NCBI GenBank assembly: GCA_937926025.1
Contig: CALANQ010000266.1
Coordinates: 1 to 21,885 of the forward strand
Reading direction: 5' to 3'
From: an uncultured Acidimicrobiales bacterium
Lineage (GTDB): Bacteria > Actinomycetota > Acidimicrobiia > Acidimicrobiales > Iamiaceae
Length of the DNA stretch: 21,885 nucleotides
The notes under the pieces were generated by a model, which worked only from the letters and a program-made list of their open reading frames with translations, was not told where the DNA came from and did not search any database. Numbering within the stretch: position 1 is the stretch's first letter; the number at the start of each line of letters is the position of its first letter. The position numbers and the translations under genes are program-made. Of the stretch, positions 1-7,356 are shown piece by piece.

Positions 1-149
1 CCCACCGACAGGTCGGCGCTGGGGTCGACCGCTCCGGCCGCCACGGGCGCGAGCGCCCCGCTCCCTGCCAGCCCGACGACCGCTCCGGCCACCAGCCAGC
101 GACGCCAGATCCTGTCGCGCGCGACGCGCTCCGCAGCTCGTACCGCCAT
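1..149 (-). CDS. Secreted protein, N-terminal part only (unknown function)
   Basis: Only the first 49 codons lie in the window; the gene continues past the left edge. Translation from the ATG at 149 gives a basic N-terminus (MAVRAAERVARDRIWRRW), then a hydrophobic stretch (LVAGAVVGLAGSGALAP) and an AxA-like region (VAAGAV), which is a classic Sec-type signal peptide. A GGGAGC Shine-Dalgarno sequence lies 7 bases before the ATG (157-162 on the opposite strand), supporting this start. The mature protein is not visible, so no function can be given. The gene is divergent from the secreted esterase at 303 and shares a roughly 150-base upstream region with it. The export signal is fairly secure; everything else is unknown. 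Confidence 0.6.
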   Translation of the reverse strand, partial: MAVRAAERVARDRIWRRWLVAGAVVGLAGSGALAPVAAGAVDPSADLSV

Positions 150-302
150 GTCCCCTGCTCCCGTCCGGGGTCCACCGTGGTCCCCTGTCCGACCCTACGA
201 CGTGCGAGCACGTGGATCGGTTCCCCAACATCGGATCGAAATACGAGACCCCGCGGTCCGCATCTTCACGGACTCCTCACAGGTCTGGGCCACCATGGGG
301 CG

Positions 303-2153
303 ATGCGCCCGCCCCGCCTGCTCCTCGTTGCCGTGGCCGCCCTCGTGGCCGTCGGCACCGCCCTCCCGGCTCCGGCCACGGCCACCCCGACCGCCCCTGC
401 GGCCGTCACCGCCGCCCCGATCTCGGCACCCGGGAAGGTGTCGCAGATCCGCAAGATCTCGTCCACCACCGCCGACGGCTGGCGGTTCGACTCCTACCGC
501 AACCCGGCCTATCCCTGTGCCATCAGCGGCGACAACACGTTCACCATCGCCACCCGCCTCGGGGTCCCCGACGACGAGGTCCACCCGCTGTGGGTGTTCA
601 TGCACGGCGGCGGCGTCGGCTACTTCGACTCGAACGGCAAGCCCCAGCCCAGCACCGGCCAGAAGACCGAGGAGTCGCCGGCCAGCCAGCAGCGCAACGC
701 CCTCGGCGGCGGGCTCAAGAAGAAGATTGCCAACGCCCCGGCCGGGTTCCGGATGATGGCCGTGTCCATGTGCGACCACGACATCTACGGCGGCGGCGAC
801 ACCCCGGACCCGAACAACCCCAACAAGGACGCCAACGGCCACCCCCGGACCGTGAACGGCCTGTTCGCCACCAAGGCCGCCATCCAGTACGCCCTCACCA
901 CCCGCGCCACCGACGACTACTTCCTCCACGGCGGGAGCGCCGGGTCGTTCGGCTCCTGGCACGTGGGCTGGGCGCTCGAGGCCCAGGGCATCGCCCCCAC
1001 CGGCATCGTCGGCGACTCCGGCGTGCTGAACCAGGCGTGGCAGCTGGCCGTGCAGCCGCTCGAGTGCGGGCGCCCCGACGAGGAGCTGTTCACCGTGCAG
1101 CAGCGCCTCCATCCCGAGGTGGGCGACGCCGCCAACCAGCCGGCCGACCTGGTCGAGGACGGCAAGCTCACCGTGCCCCTGATGCACGTGTGGTCCATCG
1201 GCGACCCCGGGCAGTGCCGCGACACCCCGATCGCCTGCCCCCTCCCCGACGGCTCCACCCCCACCATGGGATCGGTCGACTGCCTGCACGAGCCGCTGCG
1301 GGCCGCCATCGCCGCCTCAGGTGACCCCCGGTCGGTCAGCGCCCGGCTCTGCGTCGACAACCCGAACATCACCGGCACCTGCGACCGCCACGTCCCCACC
1401 GGCGACGGAGAGGGTGCCCGGAACACGCTGGCCGGCTACCCGGCGGACTTCCAGACCGCCATGGCCCAATGGGTGACCGACCGTCTGACCGACGACGGCA
1501 CCACCGCGCCCGAGGACCGCACCGACACGGCGTCGTTCGCCACCGCCGCCCGCACCGACTTCCTGGGTGCGGCGCCCACCGAGCCTCGGGCGGAGGCCGA
1601 CACCGTGGCCCTCGACGCCGGCCTGGCCCGGTCCACCTACCTGACCCGGCTGTCCACCTCCGACGAGTGGCTCGCCGCCGTGGTCGACCAGATGTACCAG
1701 GACACCCTCGGCCGCCCCGGCGACCCCAGCGGCACCGCCTTCTGGATCAACCAGCTGCGCACCGGCCGCCGCACCGTGGCCCAGGCGGCCGCCAGCTTCT
1801 ACGCCTCCGACGAGTACTACCGGGGCTTCGGCGGCGGCACCGACCGGACCTGGGTGGCGGACCTGTACCCCAAGCTGCTGGGCCGCACCGCCGACCCGAG
1901 CGGCCTCGACTACTGGACCCGCCAAACCCATCTCACCGGGCGGGACTCGGTCGCCCGCCGCTTCTACCAATCGCCCGAGTCGGCCCGGAACCGGGTCCGC
2001 GGCCTCTACCAGGACCTGCTCGGCCGGGCCCCCGACCCGAGCGGCCTCACCTACTGGTCCGGGCGCGTGGTCCGCGACGGCGACCTGGCGCTGGCGGTGC
2101 AGCTCGCCGCCTCCAGCGAGTACGCCCGCCGGGCCGTCGCCCGCTTCCCGTGA
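303..2153 (+). CDS. Secreted alpha/beta-hydrolase (pectinacetylesterase-like) with three DUF4214 repeats
   Basis: A predicted 616-residue exported hydrolase. I place the start at ATG 303 because a signal peptide begins there (MRPPRLLLVAVAALVAVGTA, then an alanine-rich cleavage region); the frame is open further upstream from 177 but that part looks non-coding. The catalytic half (about residues 50-390) has an oxyanion-type FMHGGGVGYFD segment and the nucleophile elbow HGGSAGS with likely catalytic Ser212, as in pectinacetylesterase/notum-like carboxylesterases; several cysteines would suit an extracellular enzyme. The C-terminal part (about 450-616) holds three DUF4214 copies, each marked by LGR-x-x-DPSG near residues 469, 526 and 573. 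DUF4214 occurs in exported and surface proteins and may bind matrix or carbohydrate, but its role is not established. The acyl substrate is unknown. It converges on the acyltransferase at 2166. Confidence 0.72.
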   Translation: MRPPRLLLVAVAALVAVGTALPAPATATPTAPAAVTAAPISAPGKVSQIRKISSTTADGWRFDSYRNPAYPCAISGDNTFTIATRLGVPDDEVHPLWVFMHGGGVGYFDSNGKPQPSTGQKTEESPASQQRNALGGGLKKKIANAPAGFRMMAVSMCDHDIYGGGDTPDPNNPNKDANGHPRTVNGLFATKAAIQYALTTRATDDYFLHGGSAGSFGSWHVGWALEAQGIAPTGIVGDSGVLNQAWQLAVQPLECGRPDEELFTVQQRLHPEVGDAANQPADLVEDGKLTVPLMHVWSIGDPGQCRDTPIACPLPDGSTPTMGSVDCLHEPLRAAIAASGDPRSVSARLCVDNPNITGTCDRHVPTGDGEGARNTLAGYPADFQTAMAQWVTDRLTDDGTTAPEDRTDTASFATAARTDFLGAAPTEPRAEADTVALDAGLARSTYLTRLSTSDEWLAAVVDQMYQDTLGRPGDPSGTAFWINQLRTGRRTVAQAAASFYASDEYYRGFGGGTDRTWVADLYPKLLGRTADPSGLDYWTRQTHLTGRDSVARRFYQSPESARNRVRGLYQDLLGRAPDPSGLTYWSGRVVRDGDLALAVQLAASSEYARRAVARFP

Positions 2154-2168
2154 CCCGGCCGCGGGTCA
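2151..2168. terminator. Short bidirectional hairpin joining two convergent stop codons
   Basis: TGACCCG (2151-2157) pairs perfectly with CGGGTCA (2162-2168) around a GCCG loop. The plus-strand TGA of the esterase is one end of the stem and the minus-strand TGA of the acyltransferase is the other. It lies exactly between converging genes, where a bidirectional terminator would be expected, but there is no T tract and the stem is short, so termination activity is an inference. Confidence 0.4.
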
Positions 2169-3569
2169 GAGGTCCCGGAACGGCGCGCCCTTCCGGGGCT
2201 TGCCGCTGCTGAGGCCCACCGCGACCTCCAGCTCCACCAGCGACTCCTCCAGGTGCACCAGCAGCCGCTGGAGGCGCGGCGCTCGCCGCCGGCAGCCGGT
2301 GAGGCCGATCTCCAGGTTGTCGACGTAGCTGGTGAGGGTGATGTTGAGCGCCTGGCCGTGGTACGGGATCGACACCGGGTACACGCCCTGGAGGTGGGCG
2401 CCGTTCAGGTACAGGTCCTGGCGGGGGCCGGGCACGTTCGAGATGATGATGTTGAACGGCGGCCGCATGCCCTCGCCGCCGCCCAGCATCGACATCACCG
2501 GCGTGGCGAACATGTTGGCGGCGCTCAGGGCCAGCAGCTGGAGCTGCGACCGGCCCGCCATGGTGTCCTTGGCGATCTGCATCGACTCTCGGATGCGGGC
2601 CAGCCGCCAGCTGGGGTCGGCCGTGTCGGTGGCGAGCGAGGTGAGGACCGCGCCCACGGCGTTGCCGCCCGCGCTGTCGTCGCGGCGCAGCGACACGGGG
2701 ACCATGGCCGTGAGCGACTCGTCGGGCAGCGCGTGCAGCTCGTCGAGGTAGCGGCGCAGAGCACCCGAGCACATGGCCAGGACGATGTCGTTCAGCGTGG
2801 CATCGGAGGCCTTGGCCACCGCCTTCACCCGCTTCACGCTCCACGTCTGGGCGGCGATGCGCCGGGCCCCGGTGATGTGCACGTTGAGGATCGACGGCGG
2901 GGCCTTGAACGGGAACGCCGCCAGGTCCTCCTGGAGGGCCCGGCGCGCCGACTGGAGCAGGACCGGTGCGGTGCCGGCGATGTCGACCGCGCCCTTGGCC
3001 GCCTCCAGCACCAGCTCGAACGGGTTGGCACCGTCGCCGTCCGGCCGTGTCCGCTTCGGCTTGGCCGCCCACGCCGGCGGCACCTCGGCCGTCGGGTCGG
3101 CGGACAGCCAGCGCTCCAGCAGGCGCAGCGCCGACACCCCGTCGACCATGGCGTGGTGGACCTTGGTGTACGCCGCGAACCGGTTGCCCTCGAGCCCCTC
3201 GATCAGGTTGAACTCCCACAGCGGCCGCTGCCGGTCTAAGAGGGAGCCGTGGAGCCGGCCGCCCAGGGCGAGCAGCTCGCGTACCCGGCCCGGCTCCGGC
3301 AGCGCGGAGTGGCGCACGTGGTACTCGATGTCGAGCTCGTCGTCCTCCCGCCACGCCCACTGCATGCCGGTCTTCACCGACCGGTAGGGCCGCTGGCGGA
3401 AGAGCGGGGCGATGTCGTGGTGGGCGAGCATCGCCTCGTACTGCTCGCGCAGCCAGTGGGGTCCGGCGTCCTCGGGCAGCTCGAACACCTGCAGGCCGCC
3501 GACGTGCATGGGCGTCGAGCGCGACTCGGTGAGCAGGAACGGCAGGTCCTGTGCGGACACCAACCCCAT
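2166..3569 (-). CDS. WS/DGAT wax ester synthase/diacylglycerol O-acyltransferase family
   Basis: About 467 residues, the usual length for the bacterial WS/DGAT family, which transfers acyl groups from acyl-CoA to diacylglycerol or fatty alcohols to make storage lipid. Visible family marks, in order: an N-terminal block around PMHVGGLQVF; PLW at 116-118; the catalytic HHxxxDG motif as HHAMVDG with His138, His139 and Asp143; a LNDIVLA segment; and the C-terminal NIIISNVPGP block. An ATG also exists in frame at 3578, but the only good ribosome site (GAAGGGG) abuts that codon and is 9 bases before the ATG at 3569, so I use the latter. Bacterial genomes often carry many such paralogues and the acceptor cannot be told from sequence. 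It follows the unknown gene at 3629 by about 60 bases. Confidence 0.85.
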   Translation of the reverse strand: MGLVSAQDLPFLLTESRSTPMHVGGLQVFELPEDAGPHWLREQYEAMLAHHDIAPLFRQRPYRSVKTGMQWAWREDDELDIEYHVRHSALPEPGRVRELLALGGRLHGSLLDRQRPLWEFNLIEGLEGNRFAAYTKVHHAMVDGVSALRLLERWLSADPTAEVPPAWAAKPKRTRPDGDGANPFELVLEAAKGAVDIAGTAPVLLQSARRALQEDLAAFPFKAPPSILNVHITGARRIAAQTWSVKRVKAVAKASDATLNDIVLAMCSGALRRYLDELHALPDESLTAMVPVSLRRDDSAGGNAVGAVLTSLATDTADPSWRLARIRESMQIAKDTMAGRSQLQLLALSAANMFATPVMSMLGGGEGMRPPFNIIISNVPGPRQDLYLNGAHLQGVYPVSIPYHGQALNITLTSYVDNLEIGLTGCRRRAPRLQRLLVHLEESLVELEVAVGLSSGKPRKGAPFRDL

Positions 3570-3578
3570 CGGCCTCAT

Positions 3579-3585
3579 CCCCTTC
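3579..3585 (-). promoter_or_regulatory. Ribosome binding site deciding the WS/DGAT start
   Basis: On the minus strand GAAGGGG touches the ATG at 3578 with no spacer but lies 9 bases before the in-frame ATG at 3569. This spacing favours initiation at 3569 and shortens the protein by three residues. Confidence 0.5.
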
Positions 3586-3628
3586 GCGCCGGACCGGTCG
3601 GCCGAGCGCGGGCCGATGGTAGGCCGGG

Positions 3629-4375
3629 TCAGCTGATGAGCGTCGTCTGCTCCACGTCGATCATGCGGGCGTAGAGGATCTGCTCGTTCACCTCAAGGTT
3701 GTTGATGATCGACAGCGCCCGGACGATGCCGGTGCCGACCAGCTCGCCGTCGACCTCGCCGTACTGGACCTCCAGGATCACGTTGTCGGCCCGCTCGTCG
3801 TTGCTGACGCTGTCGGGGTCCTGCCAGGTGCCGGCGGCGGTCAGCTCGGTGGAGGCCCGCATGAAGTCCAGCGCCGCCGCCTTGTGGCGGGGCAGGGCGA
3901 ACGTGAGCAGCTCCTGCTGGGTCCGCGGCAGGTCGGTGCCGGTGGCGGCGTCGCCGAAGAGCAGCCCGAACAGCACGTCCTTGGCGGTCTGCAGCAGCTC
4001 CTCCCCCGCTCGGCCCCGGTGGGCGGCGGTGATGAGGGTGGTGCCCTTGGCGGGCGCGTCGGCGGCCAGCGCCCCGGCGGCGATGAGCGACTCCCGGGTG
4101 GTGCCCTCGTGCTCGGCGTTGAAGGTGGCCAGGCGGTCCCGGTCCAGGGCGAGCGCCCGCAGCCGACCCAACCGCTCCTCGCGCGCTCGGGCCTTCGCCT
4201 CCCGCTCGCTCTTGCGGTCCGCCTCCCGGAGCGAGTGGGCATCGAGCGTGAGCCGCACGATCTGGTCGATCAGCCACTCCCGGTCCTGATCTGCCAGCTT
4301 GGCCCGCAGCAGCTCCTCGAACTGCGGGCTCAGCTCCTGGTTGATCTCCCGCAGCACCAGATCGATCGTCGTCAT
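3629..4375 (-). CDS. Protein of unknown function, 248 residues
   Basis: I do not recognise this protein. It is a soluble-looking, highly charged 248-residue product with no signal peptide or membrane segment. Residues 1-50 look helical (LREINQELSPQFEELLRAKL). Residues about 48-80 are a dense Arg/Glu/Lys stretch that could form a coiled coil. The middle contains GRAGEELLQTAKDVLFGLLFGD, quoted here only as its start GRAGEELL. The C-terminal 60 residues look like an alpha/beta segment ending in a run of hydrophobic and acidic residues. Codon usage matches its neighbours, so it is probably a real gene. It starts 25 bases after the allophanate hydrolase stop and could be the distal gene of the biuret operon, or belong with the acyltransferase. 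The ribosome site before ATG 4375 (GCGGGG) is weak. Confidence 0.6.
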   Translation of the reverse strand: MTTIDLVLREINQELSPQFEELLRAKLADQDREWLIDQIVRLTLDAHSLREADRKSEREAKARAREERLGRLRALALDRDRLATFNAEHEGTTRESLIAAGALAADAPAKGTTLITAAHRGRAGEELLQTAKDVLFGLLFGDAATGTDLPRTQQELLTFALPRHKAAALDFMRASTELTAAGTWQDPDSVSNDERADNVILEVQYGEVDGELVGTGIVRALSIINNLEVNEQILYARMIDVEQTTLIS

Positions 4376-4400
4376 CCCCGCATCGTGGCACGGACGGGGG

Positions 4401-6077
4401 TCAGCGGGACCGGAGGTAGGTGCGCCAGCTGCCGTGGGCGGTGATGTCGGTGGCGTCGGCGAGGCCGTGGGTCTCGCAGATGAAGCCCTTCACCCAGCGG
4501 CCGTCGTCGAGCTCGACGCTGCCGATGCCCAGGGGCGGGGCGACGGCTGCGGTGACGCGGCCCAGGCCTTCGGGGCTGATGGCCCAGACCTCGACCTCGA
4601 TGGCCTTGCCGCAGCCCTCGACACGCTCGAGCGCGGGGCGCAGCGGCGGCCCGCCCTCCAGCCGGTACAGGCGGTAGCGGCACGACGTCCGGGTGGTGGC
4701 CACCAGCTCGGCGCCGTTGTCGACCAGCTGGTGGTTGAGCGGCTGGCCCCGGAGGTGGGCGCCGACGACCGCGAGGTGGACCCGATCACCGCCGGCGAGC
4801 GCACCGGGGGCGAGCGCCTCGCCCGCCAGCGACGCCGCCACCGCGGCGACCGCCGCGCTGTGGCCGACCGGGCCGAGCACCGTGACGCCGCCGGGCACAT
4901 CGGCGACGGGCACGGCGACCGCGGCGAGGCCGAGCAGGTTGGCGAACGTGGTGTGGCGGCCGAGGCGGGCGTTGGCCCCGATGGGGTCGTCGAGCACCTC
5001 GGCCACGGTGGGCAGCCACGGCCCGGTCGGCACCACCAGCACGTCGGTGCGGTCCCACCAGGGCTCCAGCTCGGCCTGCAGCTCGCGCAGGCGGCGCTGG
5101 GCGGCGAACACCTCGGTGCCCCGGTAGTCGGACCCGCCGGCCACCACGGTGTGAACGACGTCGACCAGCCCCTCGGGGAGGGCGTCGAGCGTGGCGATGA
5201 GGGCCGCGGTGCGGTCGGCCAGCCAGGGGCCGCCGTAGAGCAGGTCGCCGGCCTCGTGGAACGGGCGGAGGTCGACGTCGACGGGGGTGTCGCCCGCGGC
5301 TTCCAGCACGGTGCCCGCCGGCTCGGCCCCGGCGGCGACGCCGACCGTGAACGGGCCGGCGCCCACGGGCCAGGTGGAGGCCGCCATCACGGACTCCACC
5401 AGCAGGCCGTCGGCCACGGTGCGGGCGAAGGTGGAGACGCAGTCGATGCTGGGGCTGGCCGGGACCACGCCGTCGAGCGGCCGGGTGCCGGGGGCGCCCT
5501 TGACGCCGACGATGCCGCAGAGGGCGGCGGGCACCCGGCCCGAGCCAGCCGTGTCGGTGCCCAGCGCGAAGGTCACGTGGCCGAGCGCCACCGCCACCGC
5601 CGAGCCCGACGAGGAGCCGCCCGGGATGCGCTCGGGGTCGATCGGGTTGCGCGGCGTGCCGTACGGCGACCGGGTGCCCACCAGGCCGGTGGCCACCTGG
5701 TCCAGGTTGGTCTTGCCCACGTAGATGCCGCCGGCGGCGATCAGCCGCTGGACGACGGTGGCCGAGGTGTCGGCGGTGCGGGCGGCACCGGGGAGCCCGG
5801 CCGTGGTGACCCGGTCGGCGACGTCGATGTTGTCCTTCACGCCGAAGGGCACGCCCCAGAGCGGACGGCCGTCCATCGGCACGCCGGCGAGCGCCTTGGC
5901 CGCCGCCCGGAGCGCGCTGGCCGGTTCGACGTCGATCCAGATGGCCGGGTCGCCGGTGCGGTCGATGCGGGCCAGGACCTCGTCGACCACCGCGACGGGG
6001 TCGAGGCCGTCGCGGTAGGCCGCCTGGAGCTGGGCGATGCCGCCGTCGAGCGGATGGCCGTCGACGTCAGACGTCAA
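4401..6077 (-). CDS. atzF: Allophanate hydrolase
   Basis: Hydrolyses allophanate to CO2 and two ammonia (through N-carboxycarbamate), the last step of biuret and cyanurate breakdown and also of urea amidolyase pathways. The 558 residues form an amidase-signature domain (about 1-430) plus a C-terminal domain (about 445-558) typical of AtzF. The Ser-cisSer-Lys triad is visible: Lys81 in GVKDN, Ser155 in GGSSSGSA and nucleophile Ser179 in TDTAGSGR. The spacing (74 and 24 residues) matches that of characterised AtzF. The C-terminal domain, absent from GatA and plain amidases, carries YRLYRLEGG and GFICETHGL. The start is a TTG at 6077, inside the end of biuH (11-base overlap), which implies translational coupling; no strong ribosome site is visible. 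It lies directly after biuH, which makes its substrate. Confidence 0.92.
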   Translation of the reverse strand: MTSDVDGHPLDGGIAQLQAAYRDGLDPVAVVDEVLARIDRTGDPAIWIDVEPASALRAAAKALAGVPMDGRPLWGVPFGVKDNIDVADRVTTAGLPGAARTADTSATVVQRLIAAGGIYVGKTNLDQVATGLVGTRSPYGTPRNPIDPERIPGGSSSGSAVAVALGHVTFALGTDTAGSGRVPAALCGIVGVKGAPGTRPLDGVVPASPSIDCVSTFARTVADGLLVESVMAASTWPVGAGPFTVGVAAGAEPAGTVLEAAGDTPVDVDLRPFHEAGDLLYGGPWLADRTAALIATLDALPEGLVDVVHTVVAGGSDYRGTEVFAAQRRLRELQAELEPWWDRTDVLVVPTGPWLPTVAEVLDDPIGANARLGRHTTFANLLGLAAVAVPVADVPGGVTVLGPVGHSAAVAAVAASLAGEALAPGALAGGDRVHLAVVGAHLRGQPLNHQLVDNGAELVATTRTSCRYRLYRLEGGPPLRPALERVEGCGKAIEVEVWAISPEGLGRVTAAVAPPLGIGSVELDDGRWVKGFICETHGLADATDITAHGSWRTYLRSR

Positions 6078-6774
6078 CGGTCTGGCGCGCGTCGAGTGCC
6101 GACAGGAGCGCGGACGAGTGGGCGACGGCGCCGAAGACGCCGCCCTGCATGGTCACCATCTTGAGGGCGGCCTGGTAGTTCCCGACGTCGGTGGCACCGG
6201 TGCAGTCTTCCAGCAGCAGGCACTCGTACCCGCGGTCGTTGGCCTCGCGCATGGTGGTGTGGACGCACACGTCGGTGGTGATGCCGGTGAGGATGATGTC
6301 GGTGATGCCCTTGGTGCGCAGCGCGAGGTCCAGCTCGGTGGCGTAGAACGCGCCCTTGCCGGGCTTGTCGATGATGACCTCGCCGGGGATCGGGTACACC
6401 TCCTCGACGATGTCCCAGCCGGGCTCGCCCTTGATGAGGATGCGGCCGCACGGCCCGGAGTCGCCGATGCCGGCACCGATCTGCTGGGAGCGCCACAGCT
6501 TGTTGGGCGGGCAGTCCGACAGGTCGGGCAGGTGGCCCTCCCGCGTGTGGATGATGAGCATGCCGGCGTCGCGGCAGGCGTCGGGCACGACCTTGGTGGG
6601 GGCCAGGCCGGCGCGGGTCAGGTTCAGGTCGTAGCCCATGGCGTCGACGTAGCCGCCGGGGCCGCAGAAGTCGGTCTGCCAGTCGATGTTGATCAGCGCG
6701 GTGCGGGCCGGGTCGACGGCGGCGTCGTAGGGCCAGGTGTACGGCTGGGCGTCCACGGGTCCGAAGGTGGTCAT
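6067..6774 (-). CDS. biuH: Biuret amidohydrolase (isochorismatase-like cysteine hydrolase)
   Basis: Converts biuret to allophanate and ammonia. The 235-residue sequence closely resembles, from memory, the characterised Rhizobium biuret hydrolase along its whole length: the N-terminal PYTWPYD motif, IDWQTDFCGPGGYVDAMGYD, REGHLPDLSD, IGAGIGDSGPCGRIL, GEPGWDI, and TTDVCVHTTMREANDRGYE. The catalytic triad is complete at Asp31, Lys137 and Cys170, each offset by five from the Rhizobium numbering (Asp36, Lys142, Cys175). A perfect AGGAGG ribosome site sits 8 bases before the ATG, the strongest in this operon. It starts 3 bases after the stop of its degenerate paralogue and overlaps atzF, which takes its product. 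A related triuret hydrolase is the main alternative substrate specificity, but the adjacent atzF suits biuret. Confidence 0.9.
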   Translation of the reverse strand: MTTFGPVDAQPYTWPYDAAVDPARTALINIDWQTDFCGPGGYVDAMGYDLNLTRAGLAPTKVVPDACRDAGMLIIHTREGHLPDLSDCPPNKLWRSQQIGAGIGDSGPCGRILIKGEPGWDIVEEVYPIPGEVIIDKPGKGAFYATELDLALRTKGITDIILTGITTDVCVHTTMREANDRGYECLLLEDCTGATDVGNYQAALKMVTMQGGVFGAVAHSSALLSALDARQTVDV

Positions 6775-6777
6775 GGG

Positions 6778-7356
6778 TCAGGCCTCCTGAGGCGTTGGGG
6801 TGACGAGGTGGGGGACGGGTTCGGACAGCGCGGCCAGCACGGCGTCGGTGGTGCCGATGGCGCCGAAGATGCCGCCGGACATGGTCACCTGCTTGGCCGC
6901 CGGGGCGCCGAGGTCGTCGGTGAGCGCGGTGCACGCATCGGTGACCAGCAGGCACTCGTAGCCGCGGTCGTTGGCGGACCGCAGGGTGGAGTGGACGGGG
7001 GCCTCGAGGCCGTGGCCGGCGACGAGCAGGTGGGTGCGGCGGTTCGTGCGGAGCAGGTCGTCGAGGCGGCTGGCGTAGAAGCCGTCGATGCCGGGGACCG
7101 GGACCGTGGTGGACGGGGCGCCGGCGGCGAGCTTGATGGCGGGACCGTGGGCGAGGACGACGACCAGGCCGCCGACCCGGTCGACCGCGGCGGCCAGGCG
7201 CAGGGCCCGGCGCTCGGCGTGGTCGGAGCGCACGGCCCGGGAGTGCCACGTCTCGTCCCAGCCGGCCAGGAGGAGCGCGAGGTGGTCGCCGCCGAGGCGG
7301 CCGTCGTAGGGCCACGAGTAGGGCTCGGTGCCGGCGACGTGGATCGGGTCGGTCAT
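6778..7356 (-). CDS. Degenerate isochorismatase-like protein, paralogue of biuH lacking the catalytic triad
   Basis: A 192-residue protein clearly related to its neighbour BiuH: PYSWPYDG near the N-terminus matches PYTWPYDA, GFYASRLDDLLRT matches AFYATELDLALRT, SANDRGYECLL is shared, and VTMSGGIFGAI matches VTMQGGVFGAV. In this by-eye alignment all three catalytic positions are changed: Asp31 to Gly (LLAGW), Lys137 to Val (VPVPGIDG) and Cys170 to Pro (LEAPVHST). A block of about 45 residues that in BiuH includes the substrate loop (RSQQIGAGIGDSGP, GEPGWD) is missing. The frame is intact, codon use is normal and a GGAGG site lies 6 bases before ATG 7356, so it looks expressed. It is probably a pseudoenzyme, perhaps a structural or regulatory partner of BiuH. 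It starts within the ATGA overlap with the broken hydrolase upstream. Confidence 0.8.
   Translation of the reverse strand: MTDPIHVAGTEPYSWPYDGRLGGDHLALLLAGWDETWHSRAVRSDHAERRALRLAAAVDRVGGLVVVLAHGPAIKLAAGAPSTTVPVPGIDGFYASRLDDLLRTNRRTHLLVAGHGLEAPVHSTLRSANDRGYECLLVTDACTALTDDLGAPAAKQVTMSGGIFGAIGTTDAVLAALSEPVPHLVTPTPQEA
6783..6788 (-). promoter_or_regulatory. Consensus Shine-Dalgarno site of biuH
   Basis: AGGAGG on the minus strand, 8 bases before the biuH ATG at 6774 and lying inside the last codons of the preceding gene. It is the only full-consensus site I noticed in this operon, suggesting biuH is translated more strongly than its neighbours. Confidence 0.7.

Noticed and set aside
4401..6077. 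GatA (glutamyl-tRNA amidotransferase subunit A) as the identity of the amidase
   Set aside because: The C-terminal allophanate-hydrolase domain and the adjacent biuH fit AtzF; no gatB or gatC is nearby.
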